DNA from: Mycobacterium mantenii
Lineage (GTDB): Bacteria; Actinomycetota; Actinomycetes; Mycobacteriales; Mycobacteriaceae
Assembly: GCF_010731775.1 (NCBI RefSeq)
Contig: NZ_AP022590.1
Span: forward strand, 1,612,001-1,676,000
Direction: 5' to 3'
Length of the DNA stretch: 64,000 bases
The notes under the pieces are model-generated. The model searched no databases, was not told the origin of the DNA, and worked only from the letters and a program-made list of their open reading frames with translations. The translations under genes and the position numbers were made by a program. Below are positions 22,001-32,776 of this stretch, one piece after another; within the stretch, counting starts at the first letter, position 1, and each line of letters begins with the position of its first letter.

Positions 22001-25000
22001 ACATCCCGGTGGCGCTGCCGCGCAAGGTGCCGGGTTCAATTCCCGCCCGCTCCAACGCTTCCCACGACAGTTCGAGGAACATGCGCTGCTGCGGGTCCAT
22101 GGAGAGCGCCTCGCTGGGCGCGATGCCGAAGAAGGCCGGATCGAAGTCCGCGACACCGTCCACGAAGCCGCCGGTGCTGGTGTAGCAGGTGCCCGGGACG
22201 TCGGGATCCGGGTTGTACACCCCGGCCAGGTCCCAGCCGCGATCGCTCGGAAATTCCGACAGCACGTCGCGGCCCTCGGTCAGCATGTCCCACAGGTCGT
22301 CGGGGGAATTCACCCCGCCCGGGTAGCGGCACGCCATGCCTACGATCACGATCGGGTCGTCGTCGGTGGCGCGGGCGGCCGGGGCGTGTTTGATCTCTTG
22401 TGGGACGCCGGCGAGTTGGGTGCGGATGTAGCCGGCCAGACCGTTGGGCGTCGGGTAGTCGAAGATCAGGGTGGGCGAAAGCGCCAGTCCGGTAGCGGTT
22501 TTGAGCCGATTGCGCATCTCGACCGCGGTCAGCGAGTCGAAACCCAGCTCCTGGAACGCCTTGTCGGGGTCGATCGCCTCGGCGCTGGTGTTCCCCAGCA
22601 CGGTGGCGATGTGCGAACGCACCAGATCCAGGAGCACGGCGTGCTGCTCCGCCTCGGGCAGTCCGTCCAGGCGATGCGCCAGCGCCGATTTCGATTTGGC
22701 GGCCGCCAGCGAGTCGTCGACGCGGCGGCGGGTCGGGGCGTTGATCAGATCGGTGAACATCGGCGGCACCGCGACCGCATGGGCCCGCAGCGCGCCGAGA
22801 TCGATGCGGGCGGGCGCCAGGAACGGTTTGTCGACGATCAGGGCGGTGTCGAAGAGTTCCATGGCCTCGTCCGAGGACAGCGCCAAGATCCCGTCGCGGC
22901 CCAGCCGGGCGCGGTCAGCGGCATCCAGCCCGCCGGTCATGGCGCTGGCCTGGTCCCACAGCCCCCAGGCGAGCGAGATCGCCGGCAGCCCGAGCGCCCG
23001 CCGGTGCGCGGCCAGCCCGTCCAGGAACGTGTTCGCCGCCCCGTAGTTCCCCTGGCCCGACGAGCCCACCAGCCCGGCCATCGACGAAAACATCACGAAC
23101 GCATGCAGATTCAGGTCGAGGGTCAATTCGTGCAGGTTCCAGGCCGCGTCGACCTTGGCCCGCAATACCGCGTCGACTCGCTCGGGTGTCAGCGAGGTGA
23201 CCATCGCGTCGTCCAGCACCCCGGTCGCGTGAATCACGCCCGACAGCGGCCGCTGCGCCGAAATGTCGGCGATGACTTGCGCCAGCGCCGCCCGGTCGGC
23301 CGCGTCGCACGCCACCACGCGCGCCTGGGCTCCCGCGGCCTGTAGCTCCGCGATCAACTCGGCGGATCCGGGCGCGTCCGGACCGCGCCGGCTCAGCAGC
23401 ACCAGGTCCTCGACGCCATGGTGTGCCACCAGGTGACGAGCTAACGTCGAGCCGGCCATGCCGGTCCCGCCGGTGATCAGCACCGTGCCCGCTCCCAGCC
23501 CGGACGGCAGAGTCATGACGACCTTGCCGATGTGACGGGCCTGACTCAGGTACCGCAGCGCGGTACGGGCACGTCGCACGTCAAAGGTGGTGACTGGCAA
23601 CGGTTCCAGCACCCCGGCATCGAACAGTCCGGCGAGCTCCTGCATCCACTGATGCATCCGGGGACGGCCGGGTTCGAACAGGTCGAAGGCGCGGTAGCGG
23701 ATGCCCGGGTACTCCTGGGCCACCACGCCCGGGTCGCGAATGTCGGTCTTGCCCATCTCCAGGAACACGCCGCCGGGAGCGACGAGCCGCAGCGAGGCGT
23801 CGACGAATTCGCCGGCCAGCGAGTCCAGCACCACATCCATGCCACGGCCACCGGTGACCGCGCGGAACTTGTCCTCGAACTCCAGGCTGCGCGAATCCGC
23901 GATGTGGTCGTCGTCGAATCCCATGGCCCGCAACGTGTCCCACTTGCCGCGGCTGGCGGTCGCGAACACCTCCAGGCCCAAGTGCCTGCCCAGCTGAACC
24001 GCGGCCATCCCCACGCCGCCGGCCGCGGCGTGCACCAGCACCCGCTGCCCCGGCTTGACGTCGGCCAGGTGGATGAACGCCATGTAGGCGGTGGTGAAAA
24101 CCGCTGAGATGCCGGCCGCTTCGGCGTAGGACCAGTCGGCGGGCTTGTGCTGCAGCAGGCGCACGTCGCCGGGCACCAGCGTGCCGCTGCCATCGGGGAA
24201 GAAACCGTACACCGAATCGCCGACGGCGAACTCGGTGACTCCCGGCCCGACCTCGACCACCACGCCGGCGCCTTCGCCACCGAGCAGCGCGTCGTGGGTG
24301 AACATCCCCAGGGTGATCATGACGTCGCGGAAGTTGGTGGCGATGGCGCGCAGGGCCACCCGGACCTGGCCCGGCTCCAGCGCCACACCGGCGTTGGGAA
24401 CCGGCTCGAGTTGCAGGTTTTCGAAGGTGCCGGCGCTGCTGATGCCGAGCCGCCAGGGCCCCTCTGCCGGCGGCGTCATGATGCCGTCGACCGCGCGGCT
24501 GCCGTGCACCCGCGCGGTGTAAGCCGTGCCGTCGCGCAGCAACACCGCGGGCTCGCCGATCGCCAAGACGGTCGCTATCGCGCTATCGTCCAGCGCCGCA
24601 TCGGAATCCACCAGGACGATCCGGCCGGGATGCTCGGTCTGCGCCGAGCGCACCAGCCCCCATACCGCCGCGCCGGCGAGATCGGGGATGTCCTGCCCCG
24701 CCAATCCCATCGCGCCCCTCGTCGCGACGATCAGCACTCCGGAGTCGCGCTCGGTCAGCCACGACTGCACGGCGGCCAGCGCCGCATGCGTGCGCTCATA
24801 CGATCCGGAGACCGGATCTTGTTCGCCCGCAATGGATTCGAATACCTCATGCGCGGGCCCCTCGGTGCCGGCGGCCGTCGTGGCGGCCGGTGACCACACC
24901 ACCTCGAACAGCCGGTCCGGGCCCGAGGCCGACACCGCGGCGCGCAGCTGCCGCTCGCTCACCGGGCGCGCGACCATCGCCCGCACCGACAGCACCGGCA

Positions 25001-28000
25001 GCCCGAGCCCGTCGGCCAGCTCGACCGAGACCGCATGGGTGGCCTCCGACGTCGATGCCGGCGCGATGCGCGCGCGTATCGCCGACGCGCCCGCGGCGTG
25101 CAACGACACTCCCTGCCACGAGAACGGCAGCACCACTTCGTCGGTCCGGCCGGCGATGTGGTGGCTGACGATCAGTGCGTGCATGGCCGCATCCAGCAAC
25201 GCCGGGTGGACGCCGAACCCGTTGACGCCGCCTGCGGCGTCGGGCAACCGCACCTCGGCGAACACCTCGTCGTCGCGAACCCACGTCGCGGTCAGGCCCT
25301 GGAATGCCGGGCCGTAGCCGTAGCCACGCGCCGCCAACTGCTCATACCCGTCGGCTGCGTCGACCTTGACGGCACCCGCCGGCGGCCATGCCGACAGATC
25401 CGCGCCCGGCTCGACCGAGCCGGTACTCAGCGTTCCTTCGGCGTGGCACACCCAGCCGGAGTCGGTGTCGGGGCGGGAGAAGATCGACACCGGGCGCTGG
25501 CCGGATTCTTCGGCGGGACCGACCACCACCTGCACGGCAACCGATGCCGCCCCGGAACCCTTGGCCGGCAACATCAACGGCGCCTGCAACGTCAGCTCGT
25601 CGACCGTCGAGCATCCGACTTCGTCACCGGCGCGAATCGCCAACTCCACGAAGCCCGATCCGGGGAACACCACCGTGCCGGATACCGCGTGATCGCTCAG
25701 CCAGCTCTGCAGGCTCGGCGACAGGCGGCCCGTCAGCACGACCCCGCCCGACGCCGGCAGCTCGACGACCGCGCTCAGCAGCGGGTGCTCGCTGCTGCCC
25801 AGCCCCAGACCCGAGGCGTCCGCCGAGATGCCCTCCCCGGACAGCCAAAACCGGCGCCGGTCAAAGGCATACGTGGGCAGCTCGACGAAACCGGCGCCGT
25901 CCACCGCGCCGCGCCAGCGCACGCTCACTCCCGCGACGAATGCGGTCGCCGCCGAGCTCAGGAATCGGTCGAGGCCGCCGTCGTCGCGTCCCAGGGTGGG
26001 GATGACTGTGACTTCAGCGGCCTCGGCGCCACTGCTGACATGGTCGTTGGCGGTGTCCTCGATGCCCGCGACCAACGCCGGGTGGGGACTGGATTCGATG
26101 AACGTCCGGAATCCGTGCTCGCAGGCGCTGCGCACCGCCCGGTCGAACTGTACGGTCTGCCGGATGTTGCGATACCAGTATTCGGCATCCAATCCGGCCG
26201 TGTCCAAACGGTTTCCGGTCACGGTGGAGAAGAATGCGATGCGCGAGGAGCGCGGCTCGATACCGGACAGCACCTCGGCGAGGTCACCGCGGATCGCCTC
26301 GACCTCAACCGAGTGCGAGGCGTAGTCGACGTCGATCCGCCGGGTCCGCAGCTCGAGGTCGGCGCAGAAGCCGACGAGTTCGTCGAGCGCGGCGACCTCA
26401 CCCGACACCACGACGGCCGACCGGCCGTTGACGGCGGCGATGCTGACTCGATTGCCGTAGGGCGCCAACAACTCCCGAGCGCGTTCGGTGCTGCAGGCGA
26501 TGGACAGCATACCGCCCGGACCGGCCAGTGACGTCAGCAGCTTGCTGCGCAACGTGACCACCCGGGCGGCATCGTGCAGCGACAGTGCGCCGGCGACGTA
26601 GGCGGCGGCGATTTCACCTTGCGAATGGCCGATCACCGCAGCGGGATTCACCCCGACCGATTTCCACAGTTCGGCCAGCGACACCATCACCGCGAAGAGC
26701 ACCGGCTGCACTACGTCGACGCGGTCCAGTCCCGGCGCATCGGGCGCGCCGCGCAGCACGTCGGTCAGCGACCAGTCGACGAATTCGGCGAAGACCTCTT
26801 CGCATTCCTGGATCTGTCGTGCGAATACCGGTGCGGTGTCCAGCAATTCAACGGCCATACCCCGCCATTGGGAACCCTGGCCCGGGAACACGAACACGGT
26901 CTTGCCGGACGGCGTCGCCGTTCCCCTGATGACCGATCCAGTCGGGTCATCGTTGGCCAGCTCGTCCAGACCGGCCAGCAGCCGCTCGCGGTCACCACCG
27001 ACGACGACGGCCCGGTGGTCGAACGTCGCGCGGCCCGCCAACGACCACCCGATGTCGGCGACGTCCAGATCGCTGTGCGCGCGAATGTATTCGGCCAGCC
27101 GACCCGCCTGCGCGGCCAGCGCCGACGGCGATTTCGCCGACACCGCCCACGGAACTACCGGCGCCTTGGGACCGTCCACGACGCGCGGCGGTTCGGCCGC
27201 CACGGCCTCGACGATGACGTGCGCGTTGGTTCCGCTGATACCGAACGACGACACGCCCGCGCGGCGTGGGCGCTCAACATTCCATGGCCGGGCTTCGGTC
27301 AGCAGCGACACCGAACCCGCCGACCAGTCGACGTGCGGACTCGGCGCGTCCACGTGCAATGTCGCGGGCAGCGTCTCGTGGCGCATCGCCTGCACCATCT
27401 TGATCACCCCGGCCACCCCGGCGGCGGCCTGCGTGTGGCCCATGTTCGACTTGATCGAGCCCAACCACAGCGGCTCGCTGCGATCCTGGCCGTAGGTGGC
27501 CAACAGCGCCTGCGCCTCGATCGGGTCACCCAAAGTCGTTCCCGTGCCATGGCCCTCGACGACGTCCACGTCGGCCGTCGTCAACCCGGCATTGGCCAGC
27601 GCCGCACGCACCACCCGCTGCTGCGAGGGACCGTTGGGCGCGGTCAGCCCGTTGGAGGCGCCGTCCTGATTGACCGCCGAGCCCCGCACCACCGCCAGCA
27701 CCGGATGCCCCAGCCGCTGCGCATCCGAGAGGCGCTCCACCACCAACATGGCGCCGCCCTCGGACCAGCCGACGCCGTCGGCCGCGCCCGCGTAGGCCTT
27801 GCACCGGCCGTCCGGCGCCAATCCGCGGTGCCGGCTGAACTCCACGAAAACCGTCGGGGTGGCGTTCACGGTTGCGCCGCCGGCCAGGGCCAGGTCGCAC
27901 TCCCCCGAGCGCAGCGACTGCACGGCCATGTGCAACGCCACCAACGACGACGAACACGCGGTGTCCACCGACACCGCCGGGCCCTCCAGCCCCAACACAT

Positions 28001-28562
28001 AGGACACCCGCCCCGAGGCCACGCTGGAGGTCATACCGGTCAGCCGGTAACCCTCGATCTCCTCGGCGAGCATGCCGTAGCCCTGAACGATGAGCCCGGC
28101 GAACACGCCGGTGGCGCTGCCGCGCAGCCCGCTGGGGTCAATCCCCGCGCGCTCCAACGCTTCCCACGACAGTTCGAGCAGCATCCGATGCTGGGGATCC
28201 ATCGCGAGGGCCTCGCTGGGCGCGATGCCGAAGAAGGCCGGATCGAAGTCCGCGACGCCGTCGACGAAACCCCCGGTGTTCACGTAGCACTTGTGGCGCG
28301 CGTCGGGATCCGGGTCGTACAGGCTCGCCACATCCCAGCCACGGTCGGTGGGAAACTCCGAAATCACGTCGCGGCCGTCGGCGACCATTTGCCACAGCGC
28401 CTCCGGGCTGTCCACGCCACCGGGGAAGCGGCATGACATACCGACGATCGCGATCGGCTCGTTGGACCGCTCCAGCAGCGCACGGTTGGTGCGCTTCAAG
28501 CGCTCAACCTGGACCAGCGCTTTACGCAGCGCTTCGGTCGCATGCTGGAGTTGATCAACCAT
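16035..28562 (-). CDS. pks12: Pks12, two-module type I polyketide synthase for mycoketide
   Basis: 4175 residues, close to the size of M. tuberculosis Pks12. The order is an N-terminal coiled-coil docking helix (1-33), then twice KS-AT-DH-ER-KR-ACP. Module 1: KS DTACSSS Cys near 203, AT GHSQG near 645 with YASHS near 746 (methylmalonyl type), [12 protein letters not shown] near 957, [14 protein letters not shown] near 1508, [11 protein letters not shown] near 1693, ACP GFDSL near 2008. Module 2: KS Cys near 2236, AT GHSIG near 2678 with HAFHS near 2781 (malonyl type), DH near 2983, ER near 3543, KR near 3733, ACP near 4050. An acidic C-terminal docking tail ends at 4175. No catalytic motif is missing. 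In M. tuberculosis such alternating extension builds mannosyl-beta-1-phosphomycoketides. The ATG has GGCGAGG upstream. Confidence 0.98.
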   Translation of the reverse strand: MVDQLQHATEALRKALVQVERLKRTNRALLERSNEPIAIVGMSCRFPGGVDSPEALWQMVADGRDVISEFPTDRGWDVASLYDPDPDARHKCYVNTGGFVDGVADFDPAFFGIAPSEALAMDPQHRMLLELSWEALERAGIDPSGLRGSATGVFAGLIVQGYGMLAEEIEGYRLTGMTSSVASGRVSYVLGLEGPAVSVDTACSSSLVALHMAVQSLRSGECDLALAGGATVNATPTVFVEFSRHRGLAPDGRCKAYAGAADGVGWSEGGAMLVVERLSDAQRLGHPVLAVVRGSAVNQDGASNGLTAPNGPSQQRVVRAALANAGLTTADVDVVEGHGTGTTLGDPIEAQALLATYGQDRSEPLWLGSIKSNMGHTQAAAGVAGVIKMVQAMRHETLPATLHVDAPSPHVDWSAGSVSLLTEARPWNVERPRRAGVSSFGISGTNAHVIVEAVAAEPPRVVDGPKAPVVPWAVSAKSPSALAAQAGRLAEYIRAHSDLDVADIGWSLAGRATFDHRAVVVGGDRERLLAGLDELANDDPTGSVIRGTATPSGKTVFVFPGQGSQWRGMAVELLDTAPVFARQIQECEEVFAEFVDWSLTDVLRGAPDAPGLDRVDVVQPVLFAVMVSLAELWKSVGVNPAAVIGHSQGEIAAAYVAGALSLHDAARVVTLRSKLLTSLAGPGGMLSIACSTERARELLAPYGNRVSIAAVNGRSAVVVSGEVAALDELVGFCADLELRTRRIDVDYASHSVEVEAIRGDLAEVLSGIEPRSSRIAFFSTVTGNRLDTAGLDAEYWYRNIRQTVQFDRAVRSACEHGFRTFIESSPHPALVAGIEDTANDHVSSGAEAAEVTVIPTLGRDDGGLDRFLSSAATAFVAGVSVRWRGAVDGAGFVELPTYAFDRRRFWLSGEGISADASGLGLGSSEHPLLSAVVELPASGGVVLTGRLSPSLQSWLSDHAVSGTVVFPGSGFVELAIRAGDEVGCSTVDELTLQAPLMLPAKGSGAASVAVQVVVGPAEESGQRPVSIFSRPDTDSGWVCHAEGTLSTGSVEPGADLSAWPPAGAVKVDAADGYEQLAARGYGYGPAFQGLTATWVRDDEVFAEVRLPDAAGGVNGFGVHPALLDAAMHALIVSHHIAGRTDEVVLPFSWQGVSLHAAGASAIRARIAPASTSEATHAVSVELADGLGLPVLSVRAMVARPVSERQLRAAVSASGPDRLFEVVWSPAATTAAGTEGPAHEVFESIAGEQDPVSGSYERTHAALAAVQSWLTERDSGVLIVATRGAMGLAGQDIPDLAGAAVWGLVRSAQTEHPGRIVLVDSDAALDDSAIATVLAIGEPAVLLRDGTAYTARVHGSRAVDGIMTPPAEGPWRLGISSAGTFENLQLEPVPNAGVALEPGQVRVALRAIATNFRDVMITLGMFTHDALLGGEGAGVVVEVGPGVTEFAVGDSVYGFFPDGSGTLVPGDVRLLQHKPADWSYAEAAGISAVFTTAYMAFIHLADVKPGQRVLVHAAAGGVGMAAVQLGRHLGLEVFATASRGKWDTLRAMGFDDDHIADSRSLEFEDKFRAVTGGRGMDVVLDSLAGEFVDASLRLVAPGGVFLEMGKTDIRDPGVVAQEYPGIRYRAFDLFEPGRPRMHQWMQELAGLFDAGVLEPLPVTTFDVRRARTALRYLSQARHIGKVVMTLPSGLGAGTVLITGGTGMAGSTLARHLVAHHGVEDLVLLSRRGPDAPGSAELIAELQAAGAQARVVACDAADRAALAQVIADISAQRPLSGVIHATGVLDDAMVTSLTPERVDAVLRAKVDAAWNLHELTLDLNLHAFVMFSSMAGLVGSSGQGNYGAANTFLDGLAAHRRALGLPAISLAWGLWDQASAMTGGLDAADRARLGRDGILALSSDEAMELFDTALIVDKPFLAPARIDLGALRAHAVAVPPMFTDLINAPTRRRVDDSLAAAKSKSALAHRLDGLPEAEQHAVLLDLVRSHIATVLGNTSAEAIDPDKAFQELGFDSLTAVEMRNRLKTATGLALSPTLIFDYPTPNGLAGYIRTQLAGVPQEIKHAPAARATDDDPIVIVGMACRYPGGVNSPDDLWDMLTEGRDVLSEFPSDRGWDLAGVYNPDPDVPGTCYTSTGGFVDGVADFDPAFFGIAPSEALSMDPQQRMFLELSWEALERAGIEPGTLRGSATGMFAGVYTQGYGMGAAPTAEGFRLTGQSSSVASGRVSYVLGLEGPAVSVDTACSSSLVALHMAVQSLRSGECDLALAGGVTVNATPDIFVEFSRMRGLSEDGRCKAYARAADGTGFSEGGGMLVVERLSDAQRLGHPVLAVVRGSAVNQDGASNGLTAPNGPSQQRVVRAALANAGLTTADVDVVEGHGTGTTLGDPIEAQALLATYGQDRSEPLWLGSIKSNMGHTQAAAGVAGVIKMVQAMRHETLPATLHVDAPSPHVDWSAGSVSLLTEPRAWPGNRPRRAGVSSFGISGTNAHVIVEAVAAEPPRVVDGPKAPVVAWPVSAKSLSALNSQAARLAAHVRAHPDLDIADVGWSLGGRSAFEQRAVIIGSDRDRLLAGLDELAGDDLAGSIVRGTATAGKTVFVFPGQGSQTLGMGMGLHAGYPVFAETFNAVVAELDQHLLRPLREVMWGHDENLLNSTEFAQPALFAVEVALFRLLESWGVRPDFVMGHSIGELAAAHVAGVLSLEHAAVLVAARGRFMQALPEGGAMVAVQATEEQVRALLAPSDEVVVGIAAVNGPTSVVISGAHDAVAAVADQFRAEGHRVHQLSVSHAFHSPLMDPMIDEFGTVAAGLGVNKPSIPIVSNLTGQPAGDDFASAAYWKRHVREAVRFADGVRFVHSAGGNRFLEVGPSSGLTASIEESLASDAPVTTMSALRKDRPEPVALINSVARGFVAGMDVDWHGAMGDAHFVELPTYAFDRRRFWLAADGAPADAAGLGLAAGEHALLGAVVELPASGGVVLTGRLSLSAQGWLSDHAVGGVVLFPGAGFVELAIRAGDEVGCGVVDELNLAAPLVLPAGGSVAVQVVVGGPDDAGARAVSVFSRAEAGSGWSLHAEGALRAGSVQPSADLSAWPPVGAVPVDVGDGYEQLAERGYSYGPAFRGLRSMWRRGDEVFAEVSLPADAGVSPAGFGVHPAMLDAALHAVMLASDSTELPEGSMLVPFSWQQVSLHAAGAGAVRARIVSVGSSAVSIELADGLGLPVLSVASMVARPVTDKQLLAAVSNSGPDRLFEVIWSAQPSSAVQPASVTAWGATESNGTDAERSAVLFESRPVSGDVITEVYAATRAVLPVLQSWLSRDGAGTLVVATRGAMTLPGEDVTDLAGAAVWGLVRSAQTEHPGRIVLVDMDAPLDPDALAAVLALGEPQAILRKGTVYTARVLGSRAVGGLLLPPDDGPWRLGMSSYGTIENLRIERIPDADAPLGAGQVRVALSAIAANFRDVMIALGLYPDPEAIMGIEASGVVIETASQDGRFAVGDRVMGLFPDGTGTVAKTDQRLLAKVPAGWSHTAAATASVVFATANYALVDLARAKPGQRVLVHAAAGGVGMAAVQLARHIGLEVFATASRGKWDTLRDMGFDDDHIADSRSLEFEDKFRAVTGRTGMAGMDIVLDSLSGDFVDASLRLMAPGGVFLEMGKTDIRDPEVVARDHSGVRYRAFDLFEAGPDRIAQMLDELAAMFGEDVLRPLPVTRFDVRRAPAALRYLSQARHVGKVVMTMPDAWTAGTVLITGATGMAGSAVARHVVSRHGARNLVLVSRRGLDAPGAAELVAELTAAGAHVEAVACDAADREALAKVIADIPMQHPLTGVIHAAGVLHDAVVTSLTPDRIESVLRSKVDAAWNLHELTRELDVAAFVMFSSIAGLAGASGQANYAAGNSFLDGLAAHRRAHGLPAISLGWGLWDQASAMTGALGAADRARFGRDGIVAMSSDQALELMDTALIVDEPFMLPAHIDLAALRVKFDGGTLPPMFVDLINAPTRRQVDDSLAAAKSKSALLQRLEGLPEDEQQAILLDLVRANIATVLGSASPEAIHPDRAFQELGFDSLTAVEMRNRLKAATGLALSPTLIFDYPNSAALAGYMYRELVGSADQPAVAAAPGEAEIQRVVGSIPVKRLRQAGVLELLLALANESSSGNGQPATPEATTEKDIADMDLDDLLNAALLDDDGE
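21190..21645. repeat. Internal pks12 repeat, module 2 KS (copy of 27295-27750)
   Basis: About 455 bp match base for base with 27295-27750 (offset 6105 bp), including silent positions. Further near-identical tracts lie at 21055-21145 and 21795-21917 against the same offset. The flanking KS/AT DNA is clearly diverged. This points to recent gene conversion between the two modules. Confidence 0.85.
27295..27750. repeat. Internal pks12 repeat, module 1 KS (copy of 21190-21645)
   Basis: Partner of the module 2 tract. It encodes the KS segment around [18 protein letters not shown] and [16 protein letters not shown]. The first base difference at the 3' side is at 27751, where GCGCC replaces CCGCC. 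Such repeats can collapse in short-read assemblies. Confidence 0.85.
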
Positions 28563-28979
28563 CAGAAACCTCGCCTAACCCTCGCCTAACGACGTTCGGC
28601 CGTCATTCACCGCCGGACGCGGCTTTCGCCGAGTGACGGAATTTGCTGCACGAGGCGACGCCGTTTCCCGTTCGACCAGCGTCGTGCTGCTCTCCGACCC
28701 AAGAATGTTGCTGGTGAGTATGGCCAACTCCGACAGGATTTCAAAACGTCCGCTGCTCCCGGCTGCTACGGGAGGACCGGCATGGACAGGTGCGCCGCGC
28801 CGCGCAAAGAAGTCGTGCCGCAGGGTGCCCGGTGTGCTCGCTGGGTAGCGGTGCGCCGTAGACGTGGCCCGAAGTCCATGGCGCGACTGTACCCGGCTAG
28901 CCATAGCCGGTGGTCAGGCGCCTGTCGCGGAGCGTCGGCGCAACGTCGGCTGCGCCCGGTCCGGCTGCCGACGACGCGG
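28563..28979. other. Intergenic region upstream of pks12
   Basis: 417 bp with no convincing gene. Short frames on both strands (for example 28633-28848 plus, 28575-28904 minus) lack recognisable content and good ribosome sites. It must hold the pks12 promoter, but I see no confident -10/-35 pair. Next to the pks12 start lies an 11-bp tandem duplication, CTCGCCTAACC (28570-28590). On the mRNA this repeats the purine-rich GGCGAGG. Confidence 0.6.
28570..28590 (-). repeat. Tandem duplication of the pks12 ribosome-binding region
   Basis: Two copies of CTCGCCTAAC are separated by one base, so the message reads GTTAGGCGAGG twice before ATG 28562. The proximal GGCGAGG is about 7 bases from the ATG. 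The distal one may be a decoy or standby site. Confidence 0.6.
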
Positions 28980-29330
28980 TCACACACCCGCTCGGCGCCA
29001 GCCGTCGGCGGCCCTGGCGGCTTGGATCAGCGCGTCGCATAACTGGCGGAGCTCGGTGGCCCCGGCGCCTTCGTCGACCGCCGTGGCGACGTCCTCGGCC
29101 GCGCATCGCACCTGGTAGACGCGATCCGACAGGTCGGCCGCATCCTCGGCGGACAGCACCACGGCATCGTCGGGTACGGCCGCCGCGCCGTTGCGGTTCA
29201 GGGAGGCCCGCTGTTCGTACGCCCGCTGCCGGCACGACTGCCGGCAGTACTGGCGCCGACGGCCCATTCCCGCATCGGTGACGTCGCGACCGCACCAACG
29301 ACAGGGCTGCGGGTGGGTACGGCGGCTCAC
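28980..29330 (-). CDS. Small zinc-ribbon-like protein (Rv2049c position)
   Basis: About 116 residues from GTG 29330; the frame is open to 29429, but the extension looks non-coding. The N-terminus has CRWCGRDV, then RRRQYCRQSCRQRAYEQR, giving CxxC and CxxxC pairs ~15-20 residues apart that should bind one zinc. This basic motif recurs in small actinobacterial proteins thought to bind nucleic acid or protein. The C-terminal half is helical, with LSAEDAADLSDRVYQVRCAA. It lies between pks12 and the divergent rbpA, where M. tuberculosis has Rv2049c. The function is unknown. Confidence 0.7.
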   Translation of the reverse strand: MSRRTHPQPCRWCGRDVTDAGMGRRRQYCRQSCRQRAYEQRASLNRNGAAAVPDDAVVLSAEDAADLSDRVYQVRCAAEDVATAVDEGAGATELRQLCDALIQAARAADGWRRAGV

Positions 29331-29335
29331 GCCTG

Positions 29336-29349
29336 CCGACTTTAGTCGG
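29336..29349. promoter_or_regulatory. Inverted repeat CCGACT-TT-AGTCGG in the Rv2049c-like/rbpA intergenic region
   Basis: A perfect 6-bp inverted repeat with a 2-bp centre lies just upstream of the GTG at 29330, in the divergent region before rbpA. Its GACTNNAGTC core equals the core of the operators at 2635-2646 and 4756-4771, but the outer bases differ. It may be a repressor site or chance. Confidence 0.4.
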
Positions 29350-29509
29350 GTTTTCTCGTCGGTCCCGGTATCATGGATGGTCGCGTCGCGTATGCCGCCC
29401 TCGCTGGGGAACTGCGCAGATCGCCGCACCGTTTGCTAAATGAAGAGATTGCACAGAATTGCCTTGAGGGAGCCGCAGAGCTCCGAAAAGACCCAAAGGA
29501 GTAGCAGCC

Positions 29510-29845
29510 ATGGCTGATCGCGTACTGAGAGGCAGTCGCCTCGGAGCCGTGAGCTACGAGACTGACCGTAACCACGACCTGGCGCCGCGCCAGCTCGCGA
29601 AGTACCGGACCGAGAACGGCGAGGAGTTCGAGGTTCCCTTCGCCGATGACGCCGAAATCCCCGGCAGCTGGCTGTGCCGCAACGGTCTGGAAGGCACCCT
29701 GATCGAGGGCGACCTGCCCGAGCCGAAAAAGGTGAAGCCGCCGCGGACGCACTGGGACATGCTGCTGGAGCGCCGCTCGGTCGAGGAACTCGAAGAGCTG
29801 CTCAAGGAGCGCCTCGAGATCATCAAGACCCGCCGCCGGGGCTGA
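29510..29845 (+). CDS. rbpA: RNA polymerase-binding protein RbpA
   Basis: 111 residues, the full family length. It begins MADRVLRGSRLGAVSYETDR. It has the core beta-barrel region with the zinc-less mycobacterial form (FEVPFADDAEIPGSWLCRNG) and the C-terminal sigma-interaction domain ending ELLKERLEIIKTRRRG. RbpA binds the RNA polymerase core and the group I/II sigma factor, stabilises the open complex and is essential in M. tuberculosis. AAAGGAG precedes the ATG. A -10-like TATCAT lies at 29369-29374 upstream. It is convergent with ppm1 (31-bp gap). Confidence 0.98.
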   Translation: MADRVLRGSRLGAVSYETDRNHDLAPRQLAKYRTENGEEFEVPFADDAEIPGSWLCRNGLEGTLIEGDLPEPKKVKPPRTHWDMLLERRSVEELEELLKERLEIIKTRRRG

Positions 29846-29876
29846 TCCGCGGATTCAGCCCGGGCCGACGCGCGAT

Positions 29877-30671
29877 TCAGCTGCGGTTGTCGGCCCTGGC
29901 GGACCGGGCACCCGACCGCCGGCCCTGGACACCCCAGCGGGTGACTTTGACCAGGGCTTCGCGGATGTTGGAGCCGCTCATCTTCGACACGCCGAGTTCG
30001 CGCTCGGTGAATGTGATGGGTACCTCGGCGATGGTGAACCCGGTGCAGATGGTGCGCCAGGTCAGGTCGATCTGGAAGCAGTAGCCCTTGGAGTCGACCC
30101 CGTCGAGGTCGATCGCCTCCAGCACTTCGCGGCGGTAGGCACGGTAGCCGGCGGTGATGTCGTGCACGCCGATGCCGAGCGCCAGCCGGGCGTAAGTGTT
30201 GGCCGTCCAGGACAGCGCCCAGCGCCGCCACGGCCAGTTGCGCACCGCCCCGCCCTCGACGTAGCGCGACCCGATGGCCAGATCGGCGCCGGCGTCGACG
30301 GCGTCCAGCAGGCGATGCAGCTGTTCGGGCGCGTGGCTGCCGTCGGCGTCCATCTCGACCAGCACCGAGTAGTCGCGGCTCAACCCCCAGGCGAAGCCCG
30401 CCAGGTACGCCGCGCCCAGGCCGTCCTTCGCGGTGCGGTGCATGACGTGGGTGCGACCGGCGTCGGCCGCCGCCAGCTCCTCGGCAAGCTGGCCGGTGCC
30501 GTCGGGGCTGCTGTCGTCCACCACGAGCAGATGCACGTGCGGGCACGCCTCTTTGAGCCGCCGGTGGATCACCGGCAGGTTCTCCAGCTCGTTGTACGTG
30601 GGAATGATCACCAAGACGCGCTGGCTGGGACGATCGCCCGGGAGGTGGGGCGCCGGCTGGCCGGTGGTCAT
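29877..30671 (-). CDS. ppm1: Polyprenol monophosphomannose synthase Ppm1
   Basis: 264 residues. A GT-A glycosyltransferase family 2 fold: [14 protein letters not shown] at the start, DDSSPDGTG, and the metal-binding VEMDADGSH (DxD region), followed by [13 protein letters not shown]. It transfers mannose from GDP-mannose to decaprenyl phosphate on the cytoplasmic face, feeding lipomannan/lipoarabinomannan synthesis and protein mannosylation. In M. tuberculosis it is the C-terminal domain of a fused Lnt-Ppm protein. Here it is a separate gene whose ATG (30671) overlaps the lnt stop by 4 bp (ATGA), so the two are translationally coupled. Confidence 0.96.
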   Translation of the reverse strand: MTTGQPAPHLPGDRPSQRVLVIIPTYNELENLPVIHRRLKEACPHVHLLVVDDSSPDGTGQLAEELAAADAGRTHVMHRTAKDGLGAAYLAGFAWGLSRDYSVLVEMDADGSHAPEQLHRLLDAVDAGADLAIGSRYVEGGAVRNWPWRRWALSWTANTYARLALGIGVHDITAGYRAYRREVLEAIDLDGVDSKGYCFQIDLTWRTICTGFTIAEVPITFTERELGVSKMSGSNIREALVKVTRWGVQGRRSGARSARADNRS

Positions 30672-32776
30672 GTAGCTCCTCTGTGTCGCCCGAAAGAATG
30701 TCGGCCGCCCTGGTCGGACGGGGTGTGGTCAGTCGCCGGCGTGCGGTCGCCGCCCTCGTCGGGCGCTGTGTCTGAGTCGTGCTCGTCGGGCGGGGTTTGC
30801 CCCGGGGTCGCACCGGCCCCTCTCGATTGACGCGCGGGCCTGAGACGAATCGAACGCGGGAACCATCCATTGTGCCGTATCCCGACCAGAATGACCGCTC
30901 CGGCCGCCAGGACCATGACCCACTGCAGCAGCGGCCCCCACCGGGTCGCCGGCGTCAGCCTGGTCTTGAGGCGCACCTGCATGTCCAGATAGGCGGGCTG
31001 GAAGAAGTCGGTGCGCGCCAGCTCGCCGCCGTCGGGGGCGACGACGGCGCTGATTCCGGTGGTGCCGGCCACCACCACGTAGCGGTCGTGCTCGACGGCC
31101 CTGACCTTGGCGAATGCCAGCTGCTGCTCACTCATCGTCTTGTTGAAGGTGGCGTTGTTGGCCGGCACCGCCAGCAGCTGGGCGCCGCCGAGCACCGCTT
31201 GGCGCGGCACGCGGTCGAAGATCACTTCCCAGCAGGTGGCGACGCCGACCGGCACCCCTGCGATGTGCACCACATCGGAGCCGGGGCGGGGCACGAAGCT
31301 GCCGGCGCGGCCGGCATAGCCGGAGAGGTGTTTGAACAGCCACGGCATCGGCAGGTACTCGCCGAACGGCTGCACGATCTCCTTGTCGTGGCGGTCGGCC
31401 GGACCGGTGGCCGGGTTCCACACGATCATGGTGTTGGTGTAGTTCGGATCCTGCGGCGAGCGTCCCGGCACTTCGAGCACGCTGCCGACCAGGATCGGCG
31501 CGCCGATCGCCGTCGCGGCCCGCGAGATCGCCAGCGCGGCATCGTTGTTGACCAGCGGGTCGATGTCCGACGAGTCTTCCGGCCAAATCACGAACTGCGG
31601 TTGCGGGGCGGAGCCGGAGCGAACGTCGTCGGCCAGCCGCAGGGTCTCCCGGACGTGGTTGTCCAGCACCGCACGCCGCTGCTCGTTGAACTCGAAGCCC
31701 AGCCGCGGCACATTGCCCTGCACCGCCGCGACCGTCACCGACGGCTCGCCACCCGACCCGGTGCCGGCGTGCCGCACCTGCGGCCAGACGATGAGCGACG
31801 CGAACAACACCAGGCAGATGCAGACACCGGGCAGCACCACCGCGGGCGGCGCCGGATCCTGCGCGCCGGTGTCGCCGGCCGCGCGGGGCGCCGGGTGACC
31901 GGAATGCCACCACTTCGCGATCTCCAGCGCGATGGCCGTCGCGCTGAATCCCACCAGCATGATCGCCATGGACAGCAGCGCGACGCCGCCGACCTGGACC
32001 AGCGGCAGGAACGGTCCGTGCGTCTGCCCGAAGGCCGCCGAACCCCAGGGGAAGCCACCGAACGGGACGACCGACTTGAGCCACTCCTGGGCCGCCCACA
32101 GCAGCGCGAACCAGATGGGCCAGCCCGGCAGCCGGCGCACGATGACCGCACACAGGCCGAAGAGGGCGGGAAACAGCGCCGACACGGTCGCGAGCGCGAT
32201 CCACGGGATGGGGCCGACCAGCAGCCCGACCCACGGCAGCAACGGCAGGTAGAACGCCAGCCCGAACAGGAACGCGTAACCCAGGCCGCCCGCCGGCGTG
32301 GTCGCGGGGTGGGTCAGCACCCACGCCAGCAACGCGGCGGCCACCACGGCACCCCACCACCAGTTGAGCGCCGGGAAGCTGGCGCAGAACAGTAAGCCGC
32401 CCGCCACCGCGCAAGTCAGCCGGGCCAGGCGGGGCAGCATCGCGGCCTGGGCGGCCGGCAGCCGCGTGATCACCGCGGCCACCAGCCCGGTTAGCGCACC
32501 GCGCGCGGCGGTCCCCAGCCGGTCGGCCAGACCCGGGCCGGCCGGCGCGCGCCTTTCGGGCGAGCTTGGTTCCGCGGCATCCTCGTGCCCGTCTGGTTCT
32601 CCGTCGTGCCCGGGGTCTTGCGCGTCGGGCCCGATACGGACGTCGGCGGGTTCGTCGTCGCGCTCCGACTCGGCCTCTTCGCTGATGGGGTCGGTGTCGG
32701 GCTGCTCCGACAGGTCCTCGTCCACCGCATCGGTTTGGTCCGCGCGCTCGTCGCCGTCCAACCAATCCTTAGCCAT
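30668..32776 (-). CDS. lnt: Apolipoprotein N-acyltransferase Lnt (Ppm2)
   Basis: 702 residues. The first ~90 are an acidic, disordered extension rich in Asp, Glu and Pro. About six membrane segments follow, then a nitrilase domain with Glu (WPEDSSD, near 399), Lys ([14 protein letters not shown], near 464) and Cys ([10 protein letters not shown], near 516), the Lnt catalytic triad. A last membrane helix and a polar tail end the protein. Lnt adds the third acyl chain to lipoproteins and in mycobacteria works beside Ppm1. Its stop overlaps the start of ppm1. Its start overlaps the end of the upstream amidohydrolase by 8 bp. The N-terminal extension is longer than in most Lnt proteins. Confidence 0.95.
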   Translation of the reverse strand: MAKDWLDGDERADQTDAVDEDLSEQPDTDPISEEAESERDDEPADVRIGPDAQDPGHDGEPDGHEDAAEPSSPERRAPAGPGLADRLGTAARGALTGLVAAVITRLPAAQAAMLPRLARLTCAVAGGLLFCASFPALNWWWGAVVAAALLAWVLTHPATTPAGGLGYAFLFGLAFYLPLLPWVGLLVGPIPWIALATVSALFPALFGLCAVIVRRLPGWPIWFALLWAAQEWLKSVVPFGGFPWGSAAFGQTHGPFLPLVQVGGVALLSMAIMLVGFSATAIALEIAKWWHSGHPAPRAAGDTGAQDPAPPAVVLPGVCICLVLFASLIVWPQVRHAGTGSGGEPSVTVAAVQGNVPRLGFEFNEQRRAVLDNHVRETLRLADDVRSGSAPQPQFVIWPEDSSDIDPLVNNDAALAISRAATAIGAPILVGSVLEVPGRSPQDPNYTNTMIVWNPATGPADRHDKEIVQPFGEYLPMPWLFKHLSGYAGRAGSFVPRPGSDVVHIAGVPVGVATCWEVIFDRVPRQAVLGGAQLLAVPANNATFNKTMSEQQLAFAKVRAVEHDRYVVVAGTTGISAVVAPDGGELARTDFFQPAYLDMQVRLKTRLTPATRWGPLLQWVMVLAAGAVILVGIRHNGWFPRSIRLRPARQSRGAGATPGQTPPDEHDSDTAPDEGGDRTPATDHTPSDQGGRHSFGRHRGAT

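Noticed and set aside
21114..23345. Long plus-strand frame of 743 residues opposite pks12
   Set aside because: It is a shadow of the minus-strand PKS, caused by high GC and codon bias; the product is Arg/His/Gly-rich with no domain. The same holds for 24147-24893, 25035-26531 and 26574-28436.
28633..28848. 71-residue plus-strand frame upstream of pks12
   Set aside because: No Shine-Dalgarno, no recognisable content, and competing frames on the other strand; treated as intergenic.
30779..32395. 538-residue plus-strand frame opposite lnt
   Set aside because: Antisense shadow with low-complexity Arg/Gln/His content, while the minus strand carries the complete Lnt triad.
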